64,000 bases of DNA from Mariniflexile sp. AS56 (GTDB lineage Bacteria; Bacteroidota; Bacteroidia; Flavobacteriales; Flavobacteriaceae). The stretch spans positions 62,001 through 126,000 of the forward strand of contig NZ_JAUPED010000004.1 of the NCBI RefSeq assembly GCF_030552475.1, given 5' to 3'. Below, piece by piece: positions 17,999 through 25,737 of this stretch (within the stretch, counting starts at the first letter, position 1; each line of letters starts with the position of its first letter). Under the pieces are notes generated by a model that saw only the letters and a list, made by a program, of their open reading frames with translations, searched no databases and was not told the DNA's origin. The position numbers and the translations under genes were made by a program.

Positions 17999-19474
17999 CT
18001 AAATAGCAGGTTTAAGTTTCCTAAAGGTTAAAATTTGATTGTTAATATAGAAAAATCCTTGATTTCCCGAATTAGTAGAACCGAATTTTAATGTATTTAG
18101 ACCTCTTTTAAGCCAAGTATTTGTATCTGACTGAATTGGAACCACCACAAGATCATTTTTAATTTGTCCAAAGGCAGGTACATTTAAACCATTATGAATC
18201 CAAGCAATAGATACCTCGAATTCTGAGGCGAGTCTCCAATTATTTTGTTTACATAGTGCAGCCACAGCAGCTGGTGTTATATGATCTTGTGGGTGGAAGT
18301 GTACTTTTTCTGCTAGAGAACCGTCTATAATCTCAGTTGTTAGAATTTCTTTGGTATTTTTATGAGTAGCACTTACTAAACTCTTCCATATATCTACAGC
18401 GAGATTATGACTATCATTATGAAGATAAATAGACCACCTGTCTCTCTGAGTTTCTATAAAAGGCCCTTTTGATAAAATTTGAGCAATGGGATCATTTTTG
18501 TAGGCATCAAATTTTGAAGTACCAACTAATTCCCAATTTGAGTCAGATATTTTTCTAAAATGCCCAAACTCTTTTCCATCTATTGCCAACCTTACTGCTT
18601 GTACAGAAGCACCTGATGGGAGTAATTCTTCATTCAATGAGTTTCCCCAATCAGAAAGAATTTTTTCCATGGGCATCTTTTTATGAGAGTGTCCATCACA
18701 AAAATTTGCTGTGCTTTCTAAGCGGTTTTTTAAAAAACCTATGATTTCTTTTTCTTTATAAAAATTTTCTAAACTTTTTCCTATAAACTTCACTTCTCCC
18801 TTAATATGTACACTTGATTTTAATTTACTAGAAAAAAGTTGCATTTTATCATCGATTTCTTTCTGACGAAGGGCAATTTTATCTAATTCTTTTTGTTCTG
18901 TGGCCAGTTTATTTTTCAGATCTATAATTGCTTGTTTAAATTTGTTTATATCGTTATTAACAATACTTGATTGAAGTTGATCTGCATTCAATTGTATTTG
19001 TTCAATTTCGGACAATCTAGAATTAATTTCATTATTTACTCCAGCAGCGATTAGACCGCACCACCAGCAAAAAACCCAATACCATTTAAATTCAATTTTA
19101 GGTTTAAGTTTTTCAATTTCTGCCTGTGCTTCTGCTATTCTTATTTTAATGTCTTGGAGTTCACGTTGAAATTTTTTTCTAGCCTCATCATTTGCTACGA
19201 TTGAAATGTTATAATTATGAATGAGAAATTCGAGGTTTTCCTTTTCTTTTTGAAATTTAAGTAAGATTCTATGAGTCTGATTTTTTAAATCTTGAAAAAT
19301 CTTACTTTGTCGTTCACTTTGTAGCAATAATTTGTCTGTCGCTTCAGATATAATATCAAAGACGCTAATTAATCGTTCCACTTTTTCTGAACTGGTAGCG
19401 ATTCCATTTTCCTCGTTTTTTATGAGGGTGGTTAGTAACAAGACCCCTTCTTTACTTAAATTAAAATAATCCAT
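17999..19474 (-). CDS. Island protein C: helical hairpin protein with Trp-rich hydrophobic tip and C-terminal beta-rich domain
   Basis: I do not recognise a named family. From the ATG at 19474 it has 491 residues; a TTG two codons earlier is less likely. No signal peptide is seen. Residues ~30-128 are a long amphipathic helical region, ~130-147 a short hydrophobic stretch (KWYWVFCWWCGLIAAGV), and ~148-258 a second long helical region. This is the two-helix layout with a membrane-inserting tip of ClyA/Hbl/Xax-type alpha pore formers. Residues ~288-491 look beta-rich (VQAVRLAIDGKEFGHFRK; RDRWSIYLHND) and may be a binding domain. It is the last gene of the operon, 21 bp after protein B. A toxin or pore role is inference. 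Confidence 0.7.
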   Translation of the reverse strand: MDYFNLSKEGVLLLTTLIKNEENGIATSSEKVERLISVFDIISEATDKLLLQSERQSKIFQDLKNQTHRILLKFQKEKENLEFLIHNYNISIVANDEARKKFQRELQDIKIRIAEAQAEIEKLKPKIEFKWYWVFCWWCGLIAAGVNNEINSRLSEIEQIQLNADQLQSSIVNNDINKFKQAIIDLKNKLATEQKELDKIALRQKEIDDKMQLFSSKLKSSVHIKGEVKFIGKSLENFYKEKEIIGFLKNRLESTANFCDGHSHKKMPMEKILSDWGNSLNEELLPSGASVQAVRLAIDGKEFGHFRKISDSNWELVGTSKFDAYKNDPIAQILSKGPFIETQRDRWSIYLHNDSHNLAVDIWKSLVSATHKNTKEILTTEIIDGSLAEKVHFHPQDHITPAAVAALCKQNNWRLASEFEVSIAWIHNGLNVPAFGQIKNDLVVVPIQSDTNTWLKRGLNTLKFGSTNSGNQGFFYINNQILTFRKLKPAI

Positions 19475-19495
19475 GATCAAAATATTTAGTTAAAC

Positions 19496-20287
19496 TTACT
19501 CCTGAAATCGATTTTTCCATTTGGTTTTCAAATCAGCAGTCAATTGGTTTAACTGTTGGTTTGCTTCATTAATAGTTAAATGGTTTTCACCTATTAGTTC
19601 TCCATTTCTTTTCATAGATATAGAAGAAATATCCACATATTTCTTTAATACAGCTACTATAAACAGTGTGTGTACCTGAAATTTAAATGCAAAACCTTCA
19701 GTATTTTGTGAAGCATTATTCTTTAAATTTGTTGAAGCATGATTAACTTCATTGTAATCTATAAGAAGCTGGTCAACTGCATTATTAAAATTATCTAGAT
19801 ATAGCGATACACTTTTAAAAGTGTTTAAAAGAAGTTCAAAAACCTGACGGACTTCCTTGTCTTCCGTTTCTAATTCTTTATATTCAAGCGCTATAGCCGT
19901 AAGCAATTCATCTAATCGTATAACATTTAAAGTATCCTTGAGGTATGTGAGTGGTTGCCCTATATTCTCAAACTTATTGTATGAATGTCCAGTAATGGAA
20001 AGTATATGACTAAAGCATTCTAATAGGCTATTCACATTGCTAGAAAGCTTATTTGATAATTCATAAAAAGCCATTTGCCAGTCAGATACTTTTATACAAA
20101 AAGGAGACTTTCTTAAAGTGTTATAACTTAAATAAAGAACGTCCGTTGTTAGTTCAATTTCAATATAAAGTGCATCTATACAGCTATAAAAATAGCTGTC
20201 TTGCTGACTTGTTTTTAATATGCTAGACTCTTTTACAAGGGAAACATCATTATAATTCCATTTAATTACATCAAATACAGTAGCCAT
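19496..20287 (-). CDS. Island protein B: all-helical protein of unknown function
   Basis: The 263-residue protein has no signal peptide and no recognised family. It is predicted almost entirely helical from its heptad-like pattern, ends in NQQLNQLTADLKTKWKNRF, and has one moderately hydrophobic stretch near residue 205-220 (KFQVHTLFIVAVLKKY). It lacks the marked hydrophobic tip of its two helical neighbours. It lies 16 bp after protein A and 21 bp before protein C in one operon. By position it could be the third, non-inserting component or chaperone of a multi-part pore former; that is only a hypothesis. Confidence 0.7.
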   Translation of the reverse strand: MATVFDVIKWNYNDVSLVKESSILKTSQQDSYFYSCIDALYIEIELTTDVLYLSYNTLRKSPFCIKVSDWQMAFYELSNKLSSNVNSLLECFSHILSITGHSYNKFENIGQPLTYLKDTLNVIRLDELLTAIALEYKELETEDKEVRQVFELLLNTFKSVSLYLDNFNNAVDQLLIDYNEVNHASTNLKNNASQNTEGFAFKFQVHTLFIVAVLKKYVDISSISMKRNGELIGENHLTINEANQQLNQLTADLKTKWKNRFQE

Positions 20288-20303
20288 AATGTTGTTTTAC
20301 AAA

Positions 20304-22262
20304 TTATACTGCAACATTTTTTAATTCTATAATGTCTTTATCCCAGTCCGCATCCCTAATTTCAGATTCTTTTTTGTAGTCGCTTAATTTATTTTTTAAA
20401 TTACTTTTCATAATATCTAGTTTTGGGCCTACTTCCTCTTTTGTTAAAAAATTACCAATGTTTTTCTCAGTTTTTAATTTAAGATCATGAATTCCATCTA
20501 CGTATTCTGAACAGATGCTTGTTAATGCACTCCAACCAATTACAGTAGGAATAGACATTTTTACAAAATCTTCACTTTTATAGGTTTCTATTCTGGTTGA
20601 TAAATCTGTATCCTCTTTCATAATTTCTTTAATTGCGTTTATGATGTGCGGCTGACTTAACTTTTTGGCTGCTTTGGCAATATTTGACCAGAAGTAACTG
20701 GCTCTTTCAAAAGTGACCCATAAATTTTTTAAGGACCAAACAGAGATTCCTAAACAATGAATGATATTTTTTTTCATTGCTTGTTCATCGGTATTTCCCT
20801 TGATTTCACCTAAAAACATTTCAATTTCTGCAGTGGCATCCCGTTTTTGTGCTTGGGCTTCTCTTTTCATTTTTAATATCGCAGTCATTGTATCACGTGC
20901 CGTTGCAGCTCTATTATCTGCTCTTACACTCATTTGATCAACAGTTGCACCTAATTGGGTTATTCCTGCGGAAAATGCGTCCACGACTGCCTTTGCTTTT
21001 TGCCATTTATCTTCGGCTGTTTTTAATTTTTCTTCTGATTTTTTTAATTTAGCATCAAGCTTAATTTTTTCACCATTTTTCCGTTTTATAAGTCTTTCAT
21101 TATCGTCTACTTTATCTTCTGCCTTTTGTTTAGACTGTTCTGCAATATCAATTTTTCTTTCTTTTTTTAAATCTGTCAAGTCGTCGTCGCTATTTATTTC
21201 TTCTATTCTTTCATCTGCAGTCTTTAGTTCACTTTCTGCGATAACCTTATCTTCTTTTAGTATTTTTATATCTTTCACTACCATATCAATAAGCTTCTTT
21301 TTGTCTTTGACATCTGCTTCTGCTTGATCCTTTTCTTCTGTTGCTGCTTTTTGCTCTTCTATTTTATCTTCAAGCTCTTGTTTCTTTTCAGGAGTATCTA
21401 AATTGTCCTTAGCATTTTTTATGCTTTGGGCGGCATTTTTTTTTCCATCATCCATATTTTTCACTACCTGACCAACCATCGCTACAGGATTTTTTGACAT
21501 ACTATAGGCACTTAATCCTGCTCCAACTGCATTAAAAAGTCCACCAACTATCTGCAATACAAAAGATTTTATTTCTTGATCTTTGGCAGTAGCTTTGGCT
21601 TCTTCTAAGTCTTCAATTAACTCTGCAATATTGATTTCAAGTTGTTTTTCAAGAATTCGTTGCTTATTCAAATTAGCTTGCAACTTGTTATTTGATTTTT
21701 CAAGTTCACGGAGCTCACTACCCGTATCTACTACTTTAAGTTGGATTCTATTTCCTTCATTTTTAACAACATCTTTAAATTTTTCAAATTTTTCAACAAT
21801 TTCATTAGATTCGGTTTCCATGGCACGAGCGACTAGTGCGACTTGAGTTAACTTAGTAATGGCTTTATCTTCTTCTCCATTAAATAATGCTACAAAAGCG
21901 TCCCGTATGGCAGTTGAGGAATTAGTAGATTGCATTTTAAATTCTTTCATCGTATCATAACATTCACCATAAAGTTCGGTAACTTCTACTTGTAAATCAC
22001 TTAAATCTATTCCTATGTCGCTTATATATGCAGTTGCAGAAACGGCGAGGTAAATTAAGTCTGCAGACAATTCCATATCACTAACTAAATCCTTAAGATC
22101 GATATGCCCTAAAATTCCATCTCTAGCTTCTTGAACCCAGGCTGAGCTTTCATCAGGTATCGATGTGAGTGAATAGGTGTCGATTCCATCTTGGATACTT
22201 TGATCATTAATATTGAAAGTACTCGAAGTATTATTAATCTTGATTGCATTTGAATTTGACAT
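20304..22262 (-). CDS. Island protein A: large coiled-coil protein with internal hydrophobic hairpin
   Basis: The 652-residue protein has no signal peptide and no nucleotide-binding motif. Residues ~45-230 are helical. Residues 233-268 are hydrophobic and rich in Gly, Ala and Val (QIVGGLFNAVGAGLSAY then NPVAMVGQVV). Residues ~270-425 are a highly charged Lys/Glu coiled coil. Residues ~427-535 return to a helical bundle with the Trp-rich LGISVWSLKNLWVTFERA, and the tail is helical. A hydrophobic hairpin inside a helical bundle followed by a late Trp-rich helix recalls Hbl/Nhe/Cry6/Mak-type toxins, though the charged insert makes it much longer. It follows the two small genes by 45 bp. Confidence 0.72.
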   Translation of the reverse strand: MSNSNAIKINNTSSTFNINDQSIQDGIDTYSLTSIPDESSAWVQEARDGILGHIDLKDLVSDMELSADLIYLAVSATAYISDIGIDLSDLQVEVTELYGECYDTMKEFKMQSTNSSTAIRDAFVALFNGEEDKAITKLTQVALVARAMETESNEIVEKFEKFKDVVKNEGNRIQLKVVDTGSELRELEKSNNKLQANLNKQRILEKQLEINIAELIEDLEEAKATAKDQEIKSFVLQIVGGLFNAVGAGLSAYSMSKNPVAMVGQVVKNMDDGKKNAAQSIKNAKDNLDTPEKKQELEDKIEEQKAATEEKDQAEADVKDKKKLIDMVVKDIKILKEDKVIAESELKTADERIEEINSDDDLTDLKKERKIDIAEQSKQKAEDKVDDNERLIKRKNGEKIKLDAKLKKSEEKLKTAEDKWQKAKAVVDAFSAGITQLGATVDQMSVRADNRAATARDTMTAILKMKREAQAQKRDATAEIEMFLGEIKGNTDEQAMKKNIIHCLGISVWSLKNLWVTFERASYFWSNIAKAAKKLSQPHIINAIKEIMKEDTDLSTRIETYKSEDFVKMSIPTVIGWSALTSICSEYVDGIHDLKLKTEKNIGNFLTKEEVGPKLDIMKSNLKNKLSDYKKESEIRDADWDKDIIELKNVAV

Positions 22263-22307
22263 GATATTATATGTATTTATTGGTTAGGTTTAGAATGTTT
22301 TTATTAG

Positions 22308-22577
22308 TCAATTTTTTATAACTGCTGAGCCAAAGGTTATTTCACGAGGAGTAACTCTAATAATTTTCATAAATACAGTTCTCCTGAAATTGGGTTTATT
22401 ATCCTGATAACCACTCAACTCAATGTTTTCATCAAGCAGAGGACGGAAAACATTAAAATCATAAATTCCGGTTAGTGTAGCTGAACATGGGTTTTCAAAA
22501 CTATCTATTTCTCCTTTTAGTCTATTAGCTAGTATATTATTATTTAGCTTGATACTTACTGCTCCAAATTCTATCAT
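22308..22577 (-). CDS. Small island protein 2, paralogue of small island protein 1
   Basis: The 89-residue protein is of unknown family. It appears beta-rich and aligns along its length with the preceding 89-residue gene: NNN..LA..L.G....FE.P..A.L.G, then D.N..L.GY, then MK...V....I.FG..V. The pair probably arose by tandem duplication. No signal peptide or membrane segment is present. It is second in the five-gene operon, 40 bp after its paralogue and 45 bp before protein A. A role as accessory or protective partner of the large helical proteins is possible but unproven. Confidence 0.7.
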   Translation of the reverse strand: MIEFGAVSIKLNNNILANRLKGEIDSFENPCSATLTGIYDFNVFRPLLDENIELSGYQDNKPNFRRTVFMKIIRVTPREITFGSAVIKN

Positions 22578-22617
22578 TTTATAGTTATAAATTAGTTAAA
22601 TTGATATTAAATTATGA

Positions 22618-22887
22618 CTATGAAACAGCACCAAACTTAAGTCCAGTAGACTTGACTTGCACTAATTTCATATATATGGTGGTGGCTATTTTTTCTTCAA
22701 AACGATACCCAATTAGTTTTAAATTTTGGTCTATGTAGGTTGATAACCTAACGTCATTAATATCTCCTAAAAAGTGGGCTATAGTTGGTTCTTCAAAAGT
22801 TGTTACATTACCATTAAGATTTTCTGCTAATTTGATATTAGTATTATTAAATGTGAAGACTTTGACGTTTTTAAAAAGTTCTGACAT
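22618..22887 (-). CDS. Small island protein 1, first gene of the cargo operon
   Basis: The 89-residue protein has no recognised family, signal peptide or membrane helix. Its strand-like pattern (VKVFTFNNTNIKLAENLNG; TTIYMKLVQVKSTGLKFGAV) matches the downstream paralogue. As the first gene of the operon it would be made in the greatest amount if transcription starts in the long upstream gap. That region contains homopolymer tracts that could affect expression. Confidence 0.7.
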   Translation of the reverse strand: MSELFKNVKVFTFNNTNIKLAENLNGNVTTFEEPTIAHFLGDINDVRLSTYIDQNLKLIGYRFEEKIATTIYMKLVQVKSTGLKFGAVS

Positions 22888-22982
22888 AAGAGATTGTTTT
22901 GAAAATAATTATTCATAAATTTTGCATGAATAAAAAACTAATAATTAATATTAATTATTTAATGCTATTCTAATATATCATA

Positions 22983-22991
22983 GGGGGGGGG
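22983..22991. repeat. G9 homopolymer tract
   Basis: Nine consecutive G residues stand out in a strongly AT-rich stretch. Such tracts can change length by slipped-strand mispairing. The position upstream of the cargo operon would allow an effect on its transcription. Confidence 0.8.
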
Positions 22992-23448
22992 AGATGTTAA
23001 ATTTAGAAAAAAAAAAAGAAATAACCTAAATATTATTATAGTTTCAAAAACATATGACCCTTAATCAGGGTGTTTTATTTCCATTTTGGGCCTAAATTTT
23101 AAAGTTGATTTATATACTCTTTCTTCATTCCACAAACATTCCACTACTCTCCCTATCGTCGCTTCGAAAAAAGAGTGTTTAATCACAAGGTTAATATTGT
23201 TTTAGAGGAGTTCTTGAATCTCGCAAACTAGATGTTATTAACATCGTAAAGAAAATTTTTAGAAGAAAAAAATAAATAAAAAGTAGTAGTTTAAACTTCG
23301 CTTTTACCAAAGGTCAAGTTGCATAACACGGAACATTATAGTATAAATTGTTTGATGAATTTTTAAACGATTTATAATACTTCCTTAAACGTAGACATGT
23401 TTACATTTTAATGTTTGCTTTTGCAAACTTAGAAGGTAAAGCAAGAGG

Positions 23449-23501
23449 GTAACACGCTGCGCGATGTTACTAATTCACAATTTATTGATTTTCAATAAAT
23501 T
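23449..23501. other. Candidate origin of transfer upstream of the mobilization gene
   Basis: Two inverted repeats lie side by side: GTAACA...TGTTAC (23449-23454 and 23465-23470) around a GC-rich CGCTGCGCG centre, and AATTTATTGA/TCAATAAATT (23479-23488 and 23492-23501). A palindrome group about 100 bp upstream of a BfmA/BtgA gene is where oriT is found in related mobilizable elements. No nick-site consensus could be confirmed. Confidence 0.4.
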
Positions 23502-23596
23502 AACAACACTACAACCATTGTAAATTTCTATTTTTTGAGTAAATTTCAAATTCATACCAGTAAAACCAGTAATTCATTGTAACAATTTCATAAATT

Positions 23597-24127
23597 ATGG
23601 ATGATTTTAACACCATTCGATTAAAGAAGAAAACAATTGTTAAATTTAAAAAATATTCAAAAAAAACAAGTCCAAGCTATTCTGAAACCATAGATTTTAT
23701 GATAGCATTTTTTGAGGACAACAACCTGTCTCCTTATGATACTTTAGGAATGAACAGAACGTCTCTTCAAAATGTTTTGAACAAACGTATCGATGCAGTT
23801 ATCACAATCCTGAGACAAGTTGAAGAGACCCAATTGAAGCCCACCAAGAAAATGTTGGAATCTCTATTTGAAGAAGTGGAAGACACTAAACCTTTAATTT
23901 TAGAAAAATCAACTATTAATAAACCCATTCTTACAGCGGAGAATGAAGCATTAACCTATTATCGAAATGCCTACTTTAAACAACAAGCTGAATTAAATGG
24001 ACTGAAGCATAAATTAAAAGATACTATTGGGGAATTCAAGCTAATCAAAAATACTTTTAGTTCTAATTTTTATGTGTTGAAATTATCTGAACATGAATAC
24101 TCAGTATTAAAAGACAGTACTGCTTAA
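23597..24127 (+). CDS. BfmA/BtgA-family mobilization accessory protein
   Basis: The 176-residue protein begins with a short basic strand-helix region (NTIRLKKKTIVKFKKYSKK, then SPSYSETIDFMIAFFEDNNL). This matches the N-terminal DNA-binding part of BfmA/BtgA proteins, followed by a helical region with KRIDAVITILRQVE and a C-terminal coiled coil. In mobilizable elements such proteins bind oriT and assist a relaxase encoded just downstream. Here the next gene is the converging integrase, with no relaxase, so the system is incomplete or depends on another element in the cell. Confidence 0.8.
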   Translation: MDDFNTIRLKKKTIVKFKKYSKKTSPSYSETIDFMIAFFEDNNLSPYDTLGMNRTSLQNVLNKRIDAVITILRQVEETQLKPTKKMLESLFEEVEDTKPLILEKSTINKPILTAENEALTYYRNAYFKQQAELNGLKHKLKDTIGEFKLIKNTFSSNFYVLKLSEHEYSVLKDSTA

Positions 24128-24143
24128 GTAGTTTTTCTACCGC

Positions 24144-24159
24144 GCTCGCTTGGGCGAGC
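24144..24159. other. Short GC-rich hairpin after the mobilization gene
   Basis: GCTCGC-TTGG-GCGAGC forms a 6-bp stem with a tetraloop 17 bp after the bfmA-like stop. The following bases are only weakly T-rich, so it may be a terminator or a structural site left from the lost relaxase region. Confidence 0.4.
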
Positions 24160-24210
24160 TTGCTTCATTTTTAAAACGATGGATTCTCCACGCCCAGTAT
24201 AGAACGGTCA

Positions 24211-24268
24211 TGAAAAATCGTTTTTAAATAGCCCGCCTCTAAACCCATCCTTTTAAAAACGTTTTTCA
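24211..24268. terminator. Inverted repeat between converging mobilization and integrase genes
   Basis: Imperfect 18-bp arms (TGAAAAATCGTTTTTAAA and TTTTAAAAACGTTTTTCA) surround 22 bases and reach the integrase stop codon. A/T runs on both sides fit a bidirectional terminator for the converging genes. Confidence 0.5.
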
Positions 24269-25522
24269 TCACTCTGCAAGCTCCATTCTTTTTTGCTTTT
24301 TCGTTTCAAACCTTATAAGCAAATTTTGTATGTCCTCACTTATTTTTGTTTCCAATACCCTAGCATAGATTTGGGTTGTTGTTAATTTGGCATGCCCTAA
24401 TAGCTTTGATACTGTTTCAATGGGAACACCATTTGATAACATGACTGTGGTTGCAAAAGTATGTCTTGCAACATGGAAAGTAATATTCTTATGGATGCCA
24501 CAGTCCTTAGCAATTTCCTTTAAGTAACTGTTTGCCTTTTGGTTTGAGCATAAAGGTAACATGGTTTTGCTTATTTTATTTTCAATGGCATCTTTGTACT
24601 TATTAATGATAGTCATTGCTTGGGGAAGAACAGGTATCTTGACTGTTTCGTTTGTTTTCTCCCGCTTGGTGAATATCCAATGGTTATTATCTATACCTCT
24701 AACTATTTGATTAATTGTAAGTTCCTTTACATCGATATAGGACAAGCCTGTATAGCAGGAAAAGATAAAACAGTCTTTTACTCTTTCTAATCGCTCATTT
24801 TTATAATGTGTGCATTCCAATAGTTCAAGTTCCCTTTCCGTTAGGTAGGCTCTATCATACTTATCATACTGCAATTGAAATTGCTTAAATGGGTTCTTTA
24901 GCATCCATTCTAGCTTTACAGCTAAATTTATCATTTTCTTAAAACGTTCCAAATGTTTCATCACTCCATTGTTGCTTAACATGAATTTCTTTTTGGTGTT
25001 TTTATAATTGCGTAAGTAGTGTTCAAAATCACAGATAAAACGATAGTTTAATTGTTTTAAATAGATATCATTTGTTTTTAATTTTTGATTTAGAAATTTT
25101 TGCAAATACTTTTCCGTAGTGTAATAATTTTTCATTGTGCCCTGTTTAAGTACAGAAACCATATTTGTATTGTGATAGTGCAACAAGTCATTAAGTGTTT
25201 TTCGGATATTATCATCTCCCAGATAACGTGATTTTATAGTCTTAGATGAGATCACTTTATCTTCTTCCAATAATTGCTTATGACAATCCAATAGCCTACT
25301 ATACTCTTGATCCAAGTAGTTGTTCAAGACCCGTGTTGAGTAGGAACTACCACGACCACGGTTTTTTGAGGCATCCCATACTTTTACTAAAACGGTTCTT
25401 TTTAGGCTGATTTCAGAACGTTTGCTATTAACTGTAATCCGAGCATAAATGGATAGTTCATTTACCTTACTTCTAGATTTTCTGGTAAATAAAATAATTG
25501 AAAAGGTTTTGTTTGTCTGCAT
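24269..25522 (-). CDS. Tyrosine site-specific integrase of the island
   Basis: The 417-residue recombinase has an N-terminal arm-DNA-binding domain (about 8-55), a SAM-like core-binding domain (about 105-205) and a catalytic domain. Catalytic residues are Lys286 (FTKRE), His350 and Arg353 (HVARHTF), His377 (LLGHAKL) and Tyr386 (TQIYARV). At the place of the first catalytic Arg (normally TGLR) it has TGLS, Ser261, as reported for CTnDOT IntDOT. It is transcribed away from the tRNA and its start is 216 bp from the att core, the usual arrangement for a tRNA-targeting integrase. It would cut and rejoin the 17-bp repeats. Confidence 0.95.
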   Translation of the reverse strand: MQTNKTFSIILFTRKSRSKVNELSIYARITVNSKRSEISLKRTVLVKVWDASKNRGRGSSYSTRVLNNYLDQEYSRLLDCHKQLLEEDKVISSKTIKSRYLGDDNIRKTLNDLLHYHNTNMVSVLKQGTMKNYYTTEKYLQKFLNQKLKTNDIYLKQLNYRFICDFEHYLRNYKNTKKKFMLSNNGVMKHLERFKKMINLAVKLEWMLKNPFKQFQLQYDKYDRAYLTERELELLECTHYKNERLERVKDCFIFSCYTGLSYIDVKELTINQIVRGIDNNHWIFTKREKTNETVKIPVLPQAMTIINKYKDAIENKISKTMLPLCSNQKANSYLKEIAKDCGIHKNITFHVARHTFATTVMLSNGVPIETVSKLLGHAKLTTTQIYARVLETKISEDIQNLLIRFETKKQKRMELAE

Positions 25523-25617
25523 TTTTAATGTCTTTAGTTAAACAATGATATTGTAAAGACAAAAGTCAAATTGCTTTTAAAAGCTCTTTAAAATTACGAC
25601 AATTCCGTGAAGAAAGT

Positions 25618-25635
25618 GTACACCTAATTGCACAC
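25618..25635 (+). other. Candidate integrase arm-type site, right end
   Basis: GTACACCTAATTGCACAC differs at one base from the site at 17477-17494. It lies between the integrase start and the right att core, about 100 bp from the core. Confidence 0.5.
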
Positions 25636-25681
25636 CTTTTATTTGATATTATATGATATCAAACAACATCATATAAAACAA

Positions 25682-25715
25682 AAAACACTGATAATCATAC
25701 AATTAACAGTGTTTT
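25682..25715 (-). terminator. Island-supplied terminator downstream of tRNA-Pro
   Basis: A 9-bp stem (AAAACACTG / CAGTGTTTT) with a 16-nt loop lies 23 bp beyond the tRNA 3' end on the tRNA strand and ends in a T run there. It would replace the original tRNA terminator that integration moved to 17371-17402. Confidence 0.6.
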
Positions 25716-25737
25716 AGTTTTTCCTATTTCTAGGTTA

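Larger units (their letters stand above)
22888..23596. other. Long divergent intergenic region with homopolymer tracts
   Basis: These 709 bases separate the cargo operon (minus) from the mobilization gene (plus) and contain no supportable gene. They hold a run of nine G (22983-22991) and a run of eleven A (23007-23017), about 96-130 bp upstream of the operon start, as well as palindromes near the mobilization gene. The promoters of both units should lie here, but I could not find a convincing TTG...TAnnTTTG pair on either strand. Confidence 0.6.

Noticed and set aside
20304-22262. SMC-like or AAA-type phage-defence ATPase because of the long coiled coil
   Set aside because: No Walker A, Walker B or signature motif is present; the hydrophobic hairpin fits a membrane-active protein better.
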